From Akkermansiaceae bacterium UBA7890 (GTDB lineage: Bacteria > Verrucomicrobiota > Verrucomicrobiia > Verrucomicrobiales > Akkermansiaceae): a stretch of 19,903 nt of DNA. Under the pieces are notes generated by a model that searched no databases, had not been told where the DNA came from, and saw only the letters and a program-made list of their open reading frames with translations. Location: contig DLRK01000111.1 of NCBI GenBank assembly GCA_002501065.1, positions 1 to 19,903 on the forward strand. The letters are read 5' to 3'. Both the position numbers and the translations under genes were made by a program. The first letter of the stretch is position 1, and each line of letters starts with the position of its first letter. Below are positions 1 to 8,594 of this stretch, piece after piece.

Positions 1-403
1 CAATTTTTCTCCGGGGTGATGTGGACCTCCGACGCTCTTTTCGCGCCGTAGGGTTCCCGTGGGGGCCTAGTTCCTCCTCACGATCCTGGTCCCGGGTGTG
101 AACCGGCCCGCTTTTCCCCTCCCTGCCAATCATTTCCCCCCGGAGAGGTCCTGCCGCGCCCAACCCGGAAAAGGAAACTGTTAGATTCTGTTAGGTGGCC
201 CTGCCCCCCCCGGCGATCCAATCGCATATCTGTCTCGCCAGTCATCAAATATTAATGATGTTAGGAAACAGCATGCTGCCACTACGTTGTTCTCCGGAGG
301 GACCGATACCATCTTTCCTGCAAATCTGACCGGATTTGGCAGACTGTTCCTGTTAATCCCAAGACAGCATTGAAGAGTCCCTCCTGCCGTTGTAGGGTCA
401 AGC
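1..403. other. Gene-free left flank
   Basis: I see no convincing gene here. The open frames on both strands are short, lack recognisable domains and look like noise in GC-rich sequence. Positions about 225-270 are clearly more AT-rich than the surroundings and contain an imperfect inverted repeat (CATCA...TGATG, 243-260) and a perfect 10-bp palindrome (269-278). This is a plausible place for the promoter of the plus-strand gene at 404, but no well-spaced -35/-10 pair can be named with confidence. Confidence 0.5.
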
Positions 404-1705
404 ATGCCAAAGACCCCGCTGGTTCACGGATTCTGGACATGTGCGACCATCGCTGCCTTCGTCCTCGGGTCCCACTACTTTCCCGGTGCAATCACGGGGC
501 GGCGAGACGTAGCCAACACCTCCATCTCCGGAGGTTCTGCCAAGAGCACCGCGTTACGGGGCGAGCGAAACTCCGGCACAGGGCAGACGCCTCTCCATGG
601 CAACTCTTCTGCTCTCTCAGGTCCGGAAAAGGGAAATCTCCTGCGCCATCCAGTGGGAGCCCTTACCGCCCAGGAGATCCTGGCTCTCGGGAAAGCCTTC
701 AAGGCAAACAGCAACCCTATTGAGCGCCGTCTTGCCTTCTCCCGACTGCTGGAGGGTTTGACTTCTGAAAACGGCCTCCTGATCCGTGCTCAAATTGAGC
801 ACCTTTCGGAAAACAGTTCCGAGTTCCGCGAGTTCCACTACGCTTGGGGCGCCCTGGCAGGGGAGGCCGCCGTGCTACACGGGAAGGACACTGCCAAGCA
901 GGACATGGCTGCCACCTTTACGGGCTGGGCCAGCGCCGATCCTACGGCCGCGATGACCTGGTACGAGGGCGCCAGGAAACTGGAGGGCCTGGATCACAAC
1001 AGCCTCAAATGGGGCGCTCTGTTCGGCCTCGCTCATGCCAACCCCGGGACCGCCCTGGAATTCGTACTGCGGCGGGGCGGGCAGGATAAGAATACTCTCA
1101 AGCGCATGACCCACGTTGTTACCAGCGAGGTTCTGCGTGGCAGCCCTCCCGCCGAGGCCGCCGCGTGGGTCGAGGCCATCGCTGACGACAGGCTCCGGGC
1201 CTTTTCCCGGGAACACCTCGCCGGTAAGTTCGTAAAGAACGATCCGGAGTTCGCCGCAGAGTGGGCCGCCAGCTTGAATGAACAACCAGGAGGAGAGCGG
1301 GTGGTTGATCGGGTCAGTCGTGACTGGGCCAACCGTGATCCCCAGGCCACCGTCCAATGGCTGGAGTCGCTGCCTACAAGCGAGGGACGCACAGAGGGCT
1401 TCGGTTCCGCCTTCCGCTCCTGGGCCAGTCGTGATCCCGAGGCCGCCGGGAATTATCTCAACGACATGCCCCGCTCCCCGGAGCGGGACTCGGCACTGGG
1501 GGGCTTCGCTTCCCGCATCATGCACGAAGATCCGGGCACCGCGATTTCCTGGGCCGAAGCCATCGCAGATCCGGGACACCGCGAAGAAGCCCTGATCAGG
1601 ACAGGACGGCACTACTTCCGGCATCAAAACCAGGCTGCTGTGGAGTGGCTGACTGGCAGTGGCCTCTCCGAGGAGGCGCAGCAACGGATCCGCAGCCGGG
1701 ACTGA
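404..1705 (+). CDS. Exported or anchored W-x-x-DP-x-AA repeat protein, function unknown
   Basis: A 433-residue protein. Residues about 10-30 are hydrophobic (WTCATIAAFVLG) and would serve as a signal peptide or membrane anchor. A low-complexity Ser/Gly linker follows to about residue 85. From residue about 175 to the end there are roughly eight copies of a repeat of about 32 residues with the pattern W-A-x-x-D-P-x-A-A-x-x-W, seen near residues 175, 209, 249, 278, 308, 340, 375 and 408. Helix-forming composition and regular spacing suggest an alpha-solenoid for protein contacts; that is inference. From memory, proteins with such W/DP repeats are common and paralogous in Verrucomicrobiota and remain hypothetical. 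The ATG at 404 has only a weak upstream AGGG; it is chosen because it places the hydrophobic segment at the N-terminus. The PQQ-like gene begins 85 bp downstream on the same strand, so co-transcription is possible. Confidence 0.8.
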   Translation: MPKTPLVHGFWTCATIAAFVLGSHYFPGAITGRRDVANTSISGGSAKSTALRGERNSGTGQTPLHGNSSALSGPEKGNLLRHPVGALTAQEILALGKAFKANSNPIERRLAFSRLLEGLTSENGLLIRAQIEHLSENSSEFREFHYAWGALAGEAAVLHGKDTAKQDMAATFTGWASADPTAAMTWYEGARKLEGLDHNSLKWGALFGLAHANPGTALEFVLRRGGQDKNTLKRMTHVVTSEVLRGSPPAEAAAWVEAIADDRLRAFSREHLAGKFVKNDPEFAAEWAASLNEQPGGERVVDRVSRDWANRDPQATVQWLESLPTSEGRTEGFGSAFRSWASRDPEAAGNYLNDMPRSPERDSALGGFASRIMHEDPGTAISWAEAIADPGHREEALIRTGRHYFRHQNQAAVEWLTGSGLSEEAQQRIRSRD

Positions 1706-1790
1706 GCGGGAAACCCATCCTGAAGGGACTTCCCTGAAGGAACTCCAAGAATCTGCTTGGTTCCCCCCCCATGGAGGGGAAGATTTCGTC

Positions 1791-3320
1791 GTGATAACGC
1801 GTGTTTCCCTCGCTGTCGTGCTCATACTCTTCCTGAGCCCGGGCCTGACTATTGCTGACGCGACGAACTGGAACCAGTTCCGTGGTCCCGAAGGCTCGGG
1901 GGTGGCGAAGAACTCCAAGCCCCCCGTGGAGATCGGACCCGCCAACCTGATGTGGAAGACCCCCATCCCGTCCGGACTCTCCTCTCCCGTTCTCGCCGGT
2001 GACCGTCTCTTTCTCACCGCGGTCGAACAGCAACGCCTCTTTACCATCGCGATTGACCGCCGGGACGGCCGGGAGCTCTGGCGACGGGCCGTTCCCGAGG
2101 CTCCCCTCCAGAAGGTCCACAAGGCCAACACTCCCGCCTCCCCATCCGCTCTGGTTGATGCCGAGAATGTCTACGTCTACTTCGGATCCTACGGGCTCCT
2201 CGCCTACCGCCATGATGGAACGGAAGTCTGGAAGAAACCTCTCCCGACACCACGAAGCCTCTATGGCTCTTCCACCTCCCCCATCGCCTACAAGAATCTC
2301 CTGATCCTGGTCATTGACGACGACGCCAACCTGCCGAAGAGCAAACTGAGCAAATCGAGAATTGTCGCCCTCAAGCGGGCCACCGGTGAAACCGCGTGGG
2401 AGACGGCCCGCCCCTTTCTGCGCAGTGGCTGGTCGACCCCGACCATCTGGAAACACCAGGAGGCTGACGAACTCGTCGTCCTCGGTCATGGCCGGGTGGT
2501 CAGCTATGACCCGGCCAACGGCCGGGAGAAGTGGTTCGCGAAGGGATTCTCCCGCGAAACCATCGCGGTCCCGGTCCAGGGAAACGGAAAGGTCTACCTC
2601 TCCTCGGCTCAACTCGGGGGCGTCTCTGATGCTGAGGTAGACCCCAAGCCCTTCTGGAAGGCCATGCTCAAGTTTGACCGCAACAAGGACGGCAAGTTCG
2701 GCCGCGACGAGATCACCGAACAATTCACCTGGCCGCTCAGGCCGGAGCTCCCACTCGGGCACCCCGGTTGGGGCATCCCCCTTCCCTCCGACCCGGGGCG
2801 TCGCCGGCAACGCCAGCAGGGCATCTTCGGCTGGGCGGACAAGAACCGCGACGATCTCTGGACCGAGGAAGAACTTTCCTCCCATATCTCCAACCGTCCC
2901 GGGCGGCCCATCCTCATGGCCATCAAGCCCGGCGGAAGCGGGGAACTGGGCCGGGAGCACATCGCCTGGGAGCTCAATCGCAGTGTTCCTGAGATTCCCT
3001 CCCCGCTCTTCTACCAGGACCGGATCTACATGGTCCGCAACGGCGGCACCCTGGCGGCGGTTGATCCGGACAAGGGGAGGCTGAGCTATCGCGGCCGGCT
3101 CGGGGGCACCGGCCAGTACAGTGCTTCCCCGGTGGCTGCCAACGGACACCTCTATCTTCTCTCCGACGAGGGAACCCTCTCGGTGGTCAAGGCCGGTGAA
3201 ACGTTCGAACTGATCCACCGGTTCCAGCTTCCCGAGGAGGCTTCCGTCACCCCTGCCCTGGACGGCAATACGATTTACCTGCGGGGCGTGCGGCACCTGT
3301 GGGCCTACCGGGCCCGGTAA
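1791..3320 (+). CDS. Secreted PQQ-like beta-propeller protein with two EF-hand motifs
   Basis: A 509-residue protein when started at GTG 1791. That start follows GGAGGGGA (1773-1780) and opens directly on a signal peptide (MITRVSLAVVLILFLSPGL, cleavage near residue 24). A longer in-frame start at 1659 overlaps the upstream gene and buries the signal peptide, so I reject it. The body has PQQ-type blades: WNQFRGP near residue 27, then repeated patterns such as A-x-D-x-x-x-G-x-x-x-W (DRRDGRELW, DPANGREKW, ALKRATGETAW) and 'SSPVLAGDRLFL'. Between blades are two EF-hand loops: residues 296-307 (D-x-N-x-D-G-x-F-x-x-D-E) and 350-361 (D-x-N-x-D...E). PQQ-like propellers of this kind usually do not bind PQQ when no dehydrogenase active site is present, and I see none. 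The likely role is a periplasmic binding or scaffold protein. It converges with the minus-strand gene ending at 3338. Confidence 0.88.
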   Translation: MITRVSLAVVLILFLSPGLTIADATNWNQFRGPEGSGVAKNSKPPVEIGPANLMWKTPIPSGLSSPVLAGDRLFLTAVEQQRLFTIAIDRRDGRELWRRAVPEAPLQKVHKANTPASPSALVDAENVYVYFGSYGLLAYRHDGTEVWKKPLPTPRSLYGSSTSPIAYKNLLILVIDDDANLPKSKLSKSRIVALKRATGETAWETARPFLRSGWSTPTIWKHQEADELVVLGHGRVVSYDPANGREKWFAKGFSRETIAVPVQGNGKVYLSSAQLGGVSDAEVDPKPFWKAMLKFDRNKDGKFGRDEITEQFTWPLRPELPLGHPGWGIPLPSDPGRRRQRQQGIFGWADKNRDDLWTEEELSSHISNRPGRPILMAIKPGGSGELGREHIAWELNRSVPEIPSPLFYQDRIYMVRNGGTLAAVDPDKGRLSYRGRLGGTGQYSASPVAANGHLYLLSDEGTLSVVKAGETFELIHRFQLPEEASVTPALDGNTIYLRGVRHLWAYRAR

Positions 3321-3337
3321 GGCGGGGTCCCCGCGCG

Positions 3338-6295
3338 CTACTCTGCCGGCTCAGCCTCAAATAAATCGCCCGCTGCTTCCCCGGACTGTCCGGACTGGAA
3401 GATCTTTTCTATCTCCTCAGGCAGCAGGGCCCGGTGCCACAGGGCCACATCGTCGATCTTGCCAAGATGGTGCTGCTGGTCGTCGGAGTTGCGCCCGATG
3501 CAGAGTCCCGAATGGGATCCGATGGTCCCGCCTGCCAGGAGATCGACCTTGAGGGACTCACCCGCGAGCACTCCGTCGAGGAAGAGGTGCACCTGCCTGC
3601 TTTCGCGTTCCACCGTAACCGCCACGTGATGCCACTCCCCGTTCATGAGGCTGTCCTTCTTGGCCGTAAGGTCAGATGCCACATTCCCATCACCCACCCG
3701 GAAGGTGAGACCGCTGCCATCCTTCTGGATCCATATTGCCCATCCCGCCTTCTGGTCCGAACCTGCCCCCGCCGAAATGAGCCGGCGGGCCTGGTCATCG
3801 GCGGAACCGGGATTGCGGGTGAACCAGAGGCTGATGGTGCAGGACTGATCCGCAATTGCGAACTCGTTCCTGCTTCCGATGTCCAGACTGCCTCCCTGGA
3901 AATCGAAGGCCTCTTCAAACCTTCCCGCTACCTTGATCACCTGGCCCTTGATCATGGCTTCCTCGATCACGCGGTCGTGCCTGTTCGGTTTTCCGGGTCC
4001 ATCCTCCTCGGGCAGGTCACCGTCTTTCCGCAGGCCAACAAGTTCAGCCAGGATCAGCATGTCGCTGCTGGTGCAGCCGGTATTTGTTGCATTGGGTTTA
4101 CTGCGGCCCCCGGAGTTGAGGGCATGGATGGCCAGCACGTTGGTGCCCGGGACCAGCGACTGGATCCGGCGGATCCCAAGCGGCACGGGCTCGGCCTGGA
4201 CGGCGTCCTTGTCGTTCCTGTTCTCCTTGGCCCCGGAGTTCCATAATAGAGGAAAGGGCGCGTTCCGGCTGCCCACCATTGAGCCGTTCAGGGAGACCTC
4301 GAATCCATCGTCGTACTGCATGAAGAGTGCCAGTCCCTGGTAGTCGTCCGGGTCCTTCACCTCGAACGGGATCCGCAGGTAGAGACTGTGCGGATGCTTC
4401 CCCCTGTCTGTTTTGATCCGGGTGAGAAGGAGGTCCTTGAAATCGCCTGGTTCATCCTCGTAGCCAACGCCATTCTTCCCATCGAGCCAATCGGCCGAAT
4501 CATCGAACCCGGGCTTGATCCAGTCGCGACTCCCGGGATCAGCGCCCGGCCGGTAGTAGCGCAGGGGCTGGCCTTTCATGATGAGCTTCTCCTTAACTTT
4601 ATTATCGGTCCTGGTGAATCGTGACTCCGCCTTGGGCTCCCGCCGGTTGAAGGACCAGTAAGCAAACAGTTCCTGTGAAATCTTCTCCGGCGCTTCCCGC
4701 ACCACCACCGGTTCCGGGGCGGGCTCAGGCTCGCCGGGAGCGGGCACAGGCTCAACCGGGTCTGGTGCCGGATCGTTCCTGGCAATCGCCACGCCCTTGC
4801 TGGCACCCCTCCGCACCAGCGAGGGATTTCCATCCAGCCCGGGGCCGGACCAGTGCAGGCTCAGCACAGGCCCGGACTCTTCCTCCCGCTGGAAGTACTC
4901 CACCCGGACAGGCGCATGCCCGCGGCGCAGGAGGACGTGTGCCGAGGCGAGCGATCCGGACTCGGAGACCACCTGTTCCTCTTCGTAGATCACAAGGGCC
5001 GCACCGGAGGAGGCCTGGAGCGTGAACTGATAGAGACCCTTCTCCGGAACCCGCAGGGAGCCCTCCCATACCAGTCCGCAGGCTTCCTTTCCTCCATGCA
5101 CGAGGTTGAGCATGCCGTCGCCAACCTTTTCCTCGGCATGCTCTTCGCCCCCTGCGGCACGCAGTTCAGCCAGGTTCTGGAAATTTTTCCCGAATCGCCG
5201 AACCACCAGGTCGCGAATCGGTCCCCCGGTCTCGGCCCGATCAACTTCTCCGCCGCGCCCCTCCTCGTTCTCGATCGTCCTCTCTTCTCCGGATGAGACG
5301 ATCTCGTCAAGGCCCCCCTGCATCACCGCGATCGCAATGACGGCAAGCAGGATAGTCATCAGGGCTGCGATTCCGATCACCCAGGGGGCATTGGAGCGTG
5401 AACGCGAGACCGTCATCGGGGCCACCCCGGGCGCACGGGCTCCCGGGGTGGGCCTTCCCACCACCAGACGACCGTGACCACCGGCCACCCCCTCGGTCAC
5501 CTTGGGAAGCTGGGCCAGAGCCAACTGGGGTGCGGCCGCAGGTTGAGGCGCACCCGCCACCTTGCCAGCATCAACCACCTGCACGAAATAAGGCAGAATA
5601 TCGAGCCCGCTCCCGGCCAGGTCCGCCTTGTAGGCCTCCACATCGAAGGCCACCTTGCGGTAGGAAACCGTGCGTGCCACATCATCGTAGATGACATAGC
5701 TGGCCCGCACATCGGTGGTCCGGGGTTCCCCCACCGAGCCCACGTTGATGATATATCGCTGTCCGCGCTCCACTGGAAAATCGTGTGGGGGCAGTTGCTT
5801 CACCGGACCACCCCGCACTGGCATGGTGTAAGCGAGAGGCAGGTGGGTGTGCCCGATGAACCCAAGTGAGCCCGTCATTGCCTTCAGGTTCACTTCAGCC
5901 GCGGCGATCCCTTCGACGTATCCGAACTCACCCGGTTCCACGATTTCGGCATGCACGAAACACAAATCCTGGCCGTCCATCTGGAGCGGCACCTGCATGA
6001 GAAACTGCAGGGCGTCCTCATCGAGTTGCTCGCGGGTCCACTCGATCACGATGCGCGCCCGCTCGTTGAAAATGGACGGATCGAGTCGCCCGCAGGCAGC
6101 GGCGTCGTGATTCCCCAGGACAAAGTTGGCCGTGGCCGCACGAACCGCGGCCAGCACTTCGAGAGGCCTGGGGCCATAGCCCACCACGTCCCCGAGGCAC
6201 ACAAGGGTGTCAGCCTCCTGTTTGATAATATCCTCCCGCACGGCCTCCCACGCCTGCCGGTTGGCGTGAACGTCTGAGAAGATGGCGTAACGCAT
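3338..6295 (-). CDS. Metallophosphoesterase-transmembrane-PA14-LamG fusion protein
   Basis: A 985-residue protein. Residues 1-240 form a calcineurin-like metallophosphoesterase with all expected metal-site motifs: D8-x-H10, G35-D36 with VGYG, G61-N-H-D64, H115, and G148-H-T-H151. This would hydrolyse phosphoester bonds using two metal ions; the substrate is unknown. A Pro/Ala-rich linker (about 245-300) leads to one transmembrane helix at about 305-327, preceded by RSRS. Positive-inside topology puts the enzyme in the cytoplasm and the rest outside. Outside are a PA14-like region (about 365-490), a Pro/Glu linker, a jelly-roll region (about 575-755) and a LamG/concanavalin-like domain (about 790-970, with ISLWF, GEWHHVAVTV and LFLDG motifs). 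The ATG at 6295 has GGAG (6304-6301) five bases upstream, which supports the start. The stand-alone enzyme family is normally about 240 residues, so the C-terminal extension is exceptional. It is last in the minus-strand run. Confidence 0.88.
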   Translation of the reverse strand: MRYAIFSDVHANRQAWEAVREDIIKQEADTLVCLGDVVGYGPRPLEVLAAVRAATANFVLGNHDAAACGRLDPSIFNERARIVIEWTREQLDEDALQFLMQVPLQMDGQDLCFVHAEIVEPGEFGYVEGIAAAEVNLKAMTGSLGFIGHTHLPLAYTMPVRGGPVKQLPPHDFPVERGQRYIINVGSVGEPRTTDVRASYVIYDDVARTVSYRKVAFDVEAYKADLAGSGLDILPYFVQVVDAGKVAGAPQPAAAPQLALAQLPKVTEGVAGGHGRLVVGRPTPGARAPGVAPMTVSRSRSNAPWVIGIAALMTILLAVIAIAVMQGGLDEIVSSGEERTIENEEGRGGEVDRAETGGPIRDLVVRRFGKNFQNLAELRAAGGEEHAEEKVGDGMLNLVHGGKEACGLVWEGSLRVPEKGLYQFTLQASSGAALVIYEEEQVVSESGSLASAHVLLRRGHAPVRVEYFQREEESGPVLSLHWSGPGLDGNPSLVRRGASKGVAIARNDPAPDPVEPVPAPGEPEPAPEPVVVREAPEKISQELFAYWSFNRREPKAESRFTRTDNKVKEKLIMKGQPLRYYRPGADPGSRDWIKPGFDDSADWLDGKNGVGYEDEPGDFKDLLLTRIKTDRGKHPHSLYLRIPFEVKDPDDYQGLALFMQYDDGFEVSLNGSMVGSRNAPFPLLWNSGAKENRNDKDAVQAEPVPLGIRRIQSLVPGTNVLAIHALNSGGRSKPNATNTGCTSSDMLILAELVGLRKDGDLPEEDGPGKPNRHDRVIEEAMIKGQVIKVAGRFEEAFDFQGGSLDIGSRNEFAIADQSCTISLWFTRNPGSADDQARRLISAGAGSDQKAGWAIWIQKDGSGLTFRVGDGNVASDLTAKKDSLMNGEWHHVAVTVERESRQVHLFLDGVLAGESLKVDLLAGGTIGSHSGLCIGRNSDDQQHHLGKIDDVALWHRALLPEEIEKIFQSGQSGEAAGDLFEAEPAE

Positions 6296-6451
6296 GAGAA
6301 CTCCGTTTTGTCAGGTGGCCCTTGCGATTGGTCTATCCAATGCCAGACCGCTTGCCAATCTTGCACTTCCCGCCACCTCTTTGGGTGATTACAGGGTCTC
6401 CTCCTGCCCTTCAGTTTCTCCGGCGGATCCCCGGAACCCTGGCTGCCCCTG

Positions 6452-6484
6452 AAAAACTAATTCGGACACAGTAAACCTTGTCCG
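6452..6484 (-). terminator. Possible weak intrinsic terminator after the PDZ gene
   Basis: A 6-bp perfect inverted repeat, CGGACA (6463-6468) with TGTCCG (6479-6484), lies just after the stop codon of the minus-strand gene at 6491. In that direction it is followed a few bases later by five Ts (6456-6452). The 10-base loop and the gap before the T-run make it weak, so this is a tentative call. Confidence 0.3.
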
Positions 6485-6490
6485 CAATGT

Positions 6491-7477
6491 CTACTCCTCA
6501 GGTTCCCCGTCCTTCCCCCCGGGCCTGGGATCCTCTTCAACCTTGGGACGGACCCGGGGTCGCGGGGCCGGATTGGGTGCCCGCTGCGGGAGGGCAAAGG
6601 GCTGACGCTGAAGGCGGAGAGCGAACGTCTTTTCCACCCGCTCGATGCGCCGGCGCATCTCCTCGGGAGGCGCGGCCTTGTCCTGGGGGGTGACCCAGGG
6701 ACCCTCGTAGATAATCTTGTTGGACAGGTCCCAGACCGTGACTTCGCGGTCTTCAACCTCTCCGGTCACTTCCACCGAGCCATCATTGTCACGCATCCTG
6801 AAGCCGTCTTCCCCAAGGCCGAAACGCTGTAATCGCTGGATCCCGTTGGGAACGATCTGGATGCCCCCACCCTGAAAGACCCCCGGAGGCAGCACGATCT
6901 GCGGAAGAGCAGGACGAGCCGCAAGGGTGACCTTCTTCTCCACCTGCCTGCCTTTCTGGATCAGCTTGAGAGTGACTTCGTCGCCCTGCTTGTGAGCCGT
7001 GATCGCGTCGCGCAATTGCAGCATGTTCTCCACCTGCCTGTCGTTCACCCCGAGGATGATGTCGTCGACCTCAAGGCCGGCCTTGCCCGCCGGGCTGTCG
7101 GCATTCACTTCAGTCAGGCGCACACCATGATCCAGCTTGAGCTGGTCAGCGAGGGCGGCCGGCAGCTCTCCAGCACTCACCCCGAGGAACCCGGGTGCCT
7201 TGGGACCACCCGCCGGCGGGGCGGGAATTTCAATCTTCAGTCCAGGCTTTCCCTCAATCTGATCACCGCCCTGCACTTCCACCTCGATCTCAATCTGACC
7301 CTCCCCCTGCACCTGCACCTCAACCTCGATCTGACCCTCTCCCTGCACTTCCACCTCGACCTGAACCGGAACGGGATCCGGAAGCGGAGGCTCTCCCCCG
7401 GGCCTTTCCTCCTGGGCGGCAAGCAGGCTCACGCCCAGCGCGAAGCCAGTCAGCGGGAAAAGGGGCGTCATTCTCAT
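6491..7477 (-). CDS. Secreted PDZ-domain protein with a 12-residue charged repeat
   Basis: A 328-residue protein beginning with a signal peptide (MRMTPLFPLTGFALGVSLLA, cleavage near residue 21). Residues about 36-77 are three near-identical 12-residue units rich in Glu, Val and Gln (pattern x-E-V-E-V-Q-G-E-G-Q). A PDZ domain follows at about 95-190: GFLGVSAGE, then DSPAGKAGLEVDDIILGVN, then a basic TLKLIQKGRQVEKKV strand. No trypsin-like catalytic domain is present, so this is not a complete DegP/HtrA protease. The remainder (about 190-328) is unrecognised, with a strand-rich patch near 230-262 and a basic, Pro-rich end. The likely role is periplasmic protein binding. No clear ribosome binding site precedes the ATG at 7477; a second in-frame ATG is two codons later. 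It lies 165 bp downstream of the ThuA-like gene on the same strand. Confidence 0.82.
   Translation of the reverse strand: MRMTPLFPLTGFALGVSLLAAQEERPGGEPPLPDPVPVQVEVEVQGEGQIEVEVQVQGEGQIEIEVEVQGGDQIEGKPGLKIEIPAPPAGGPKAPGFLGVSAGELPAALADQLKLDHGVRLTEVNADSPAGKAGLEVDDIILGVNDRQVENMLQLRDAITAHKQGDEVTLKLIQKGRQVEKKVTLAARPALPQIVLPPGVFQGGGIQIVPNGIQRLQRFGLGEDGFRMRDNDGSVEVTGEVEDREVTVWDLSNKIIYEGPWVTPQDKAAPPEEMRRRIERVEKTFALRLQRQPFALPQRAPNPAPRPRVRPKVEEDPRPGGKDGEPEE
7271..7378 (-). repeat. 36-bp imperfect tandem repeat, three copies, inside the PDZ gene
   Basis: Three consecutive 36-bp units begin at 7271, 7307 and 7343, each opening with CTGCAC on the plus strand and containing a CACCTCGA or CACCTCAA core. They encode the 12-residue Glu/Val/Gln units of the secreted PDZ protein. 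The first two units are closest; the third diverges after its midpoint. The unit length is a multiple of three, so copy changes would keep the frame. Confidence 0.75.
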
Positions 7478-7642
7478 GGTATTTGTGGGGGCTACTATAC
7501 GGCGTTCGCTTCAACCGCCAAGGGACGGCGACACCCTTCAGCAGTTCCGCAACAAACCAGACTCTCCTTCCTCTGTCGACCCCTCTCTCGTCAGACCTCC
7601 AATTCCAGCCTGCGGAGAGCGTCTCTTTCGTCCCTGTCCGGT

Positions 7643-8488
7643 TCAGTTCTTCACCCCGTAACCAGGGAGCGGTTTGCCATCATCACCCAGCTTCCCCGTG
7701 GCCCACAGCAACCCGCGCGTCACGAGGTCAAGGTAGGTGGGTTCCAGCATGGTCTCATTGTGGTGGCCGATGGTGGTCCCGAATACGCGGCTCTTCTTCT
7801 TCCCGTATTCGTTGACCCAGACACAGATGTGATTCTCCTTGGGGCCGGAGGTTCCCTCCACCAGCGGGGTGGCGGTCTCCCAGACCTTTTCAATCCGGTA
7901 GAGTTCGCCCTTGGGCGTGGTCCACTCCGCGGGAAAGCCCTTCATGACCGGATGACCGGGCTTGAGGTTTTTCATCTTGATGGGGGCGTGACGCCCATGA
8001 TTGCGCGAGGTCACCCCGAGGAACCTGCGCCACTCATCCGCCCCCTCGGGAGCCGCACGGTAACTGTGCATGGAGCAATGCAGCACCACTGCCGGAGTGG
8101 TCTCATGCGCCTTGGCAAGGGCCTCGACAAAGGCGTCGTCCTTCACCCCACCGAAGCACTCGTTGTGCACGATCACATCGTATCCACTGGTCCAGTCCTC
8201 CTTGGAATAGATGCTGACCTTGTGATCCCGGGACGTCCCGCCCTCGTGGACGATGGTCCAGTCCACCTTGGCACGCTGACTGATGCCCCCGGGAATGATG
8301 ACCTTCTGCTGATTGTAGTCGTGGCAGCATCCCCCGGTGATCAGCAGCGCCTTGAGCGCCGCACCCTCCTCCTTGTTGTCATTGGCAACGGTTTTCGAGG
8401 CATCGGGTGCACTCACTGCCACGCCCAGGGCGGCGAGGAGAGAAAGCGGGAGCAGGGCGGCGGCAGAGCGGCGGGTAATCAGATTCAT
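7643..8488 (-). CDS. Exported ThuA-domain (trehalose-utilisation-like) protein
   Basis: A 281-residue protein starting at ATG 8488 with a signal peptide (MNLITRRSAAALLPLSLLAA). The open frame extends upstream to 8671, but that extension would bury the signal peptide inside the protein, so 8488 is preferred; no strong ribosome binding site is seen at either position. The mature part matches the ThuA family, a class I glutamine amidotransferase-like fold: LKALLITGGCCHDY near residue 45, YDVIVHNECFGG, AVVLHCSMHSYR, then HPVMKGFPAEW and RVFGTTIGHHNETM near the end, finishing with LVTRGLLWATG. ThuA proteins are tied to trehalose or other sugar metabolism in some bacteria; in Verrucomicrobiota and Planctomycetota exported versions are common and their substrate is unknown. 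It lies 106 bp downstream of the CRTAC1-thioredoxin frame. Confidence 0.87.
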   Translation of the reverse strand: MNLITRRSAAALLPLSLLAALGVAVSAPDASKTVANDNKEEGAALKALLITGGCCHDYNQQKVIIPGGISQRAKVDWTIVHEGGTSRDHKVSIYSKEDWTSGYDVIVHNECFGGVKDDAFVEALAKAHETTPAVVLHCSMHSYRAAPEGADEWRRFLGVTSRNHGRHAPIKMKNLKPGHPVMKGFPAEWTTPKGELYRIEKVWETATPLVEGTSGPKENHICVWVNEYGKKKSRVFGTTIGHHNETMLEPTYLDLVTRGLLWATGKLGDDGKPLPGYGVKN

Positions 8489-8594
8489 GACAGGCGAAAC
8501 GGGTTGGTTCAATCGCCACGCTGAGGAATCGTCCGCGCCCTGTAAAGCACGGAGCTGATCACTCGATCCATGAGACATGAAAATCGCCCCGGCC

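Noticed and set aside
1659..1790. Upstream ATG extension of the PQQ-like gene
   Set aside because: It overlaps the preceding gene and would place the signal peptide 45 residues inside the protein; the GTG at 1791 has a good ribosome site.
875..2131. 418-residue minus-strand open frame across two plus-strand genes
   Set aside because: It crosses a gene boundary, has no domain, and its opposite strand encodes regular W/DP repeats.
1596..3296. 566-residue minus-strand open frame opposite the PQQ-like gene
   Set aside because: The plus strand has a signal peptide, propeller blades and EF-hands; this frame is featureless and spans the end of one gene, a gap and another gene.
3322..3334. GCGGGG-T-CCCCGC hairpin between the convergent genes as a terminator
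   Set aside because: The loop is very tight, the stem is short, and no T-run follows on either strand.
6491..7477. DegP/HtrA-type protease
   Set aside because: Only a PDZ domain is present; there is no serine protease domain or catalytic triad.
6992..8524. 510-residue plus-strand open frame across the PDZ and ThuA-like genes
   Set aside because: It spans two well-supported minus-strand genes, and its HLHLNLDL-type runs are the antisense of the 36-bp repeat.
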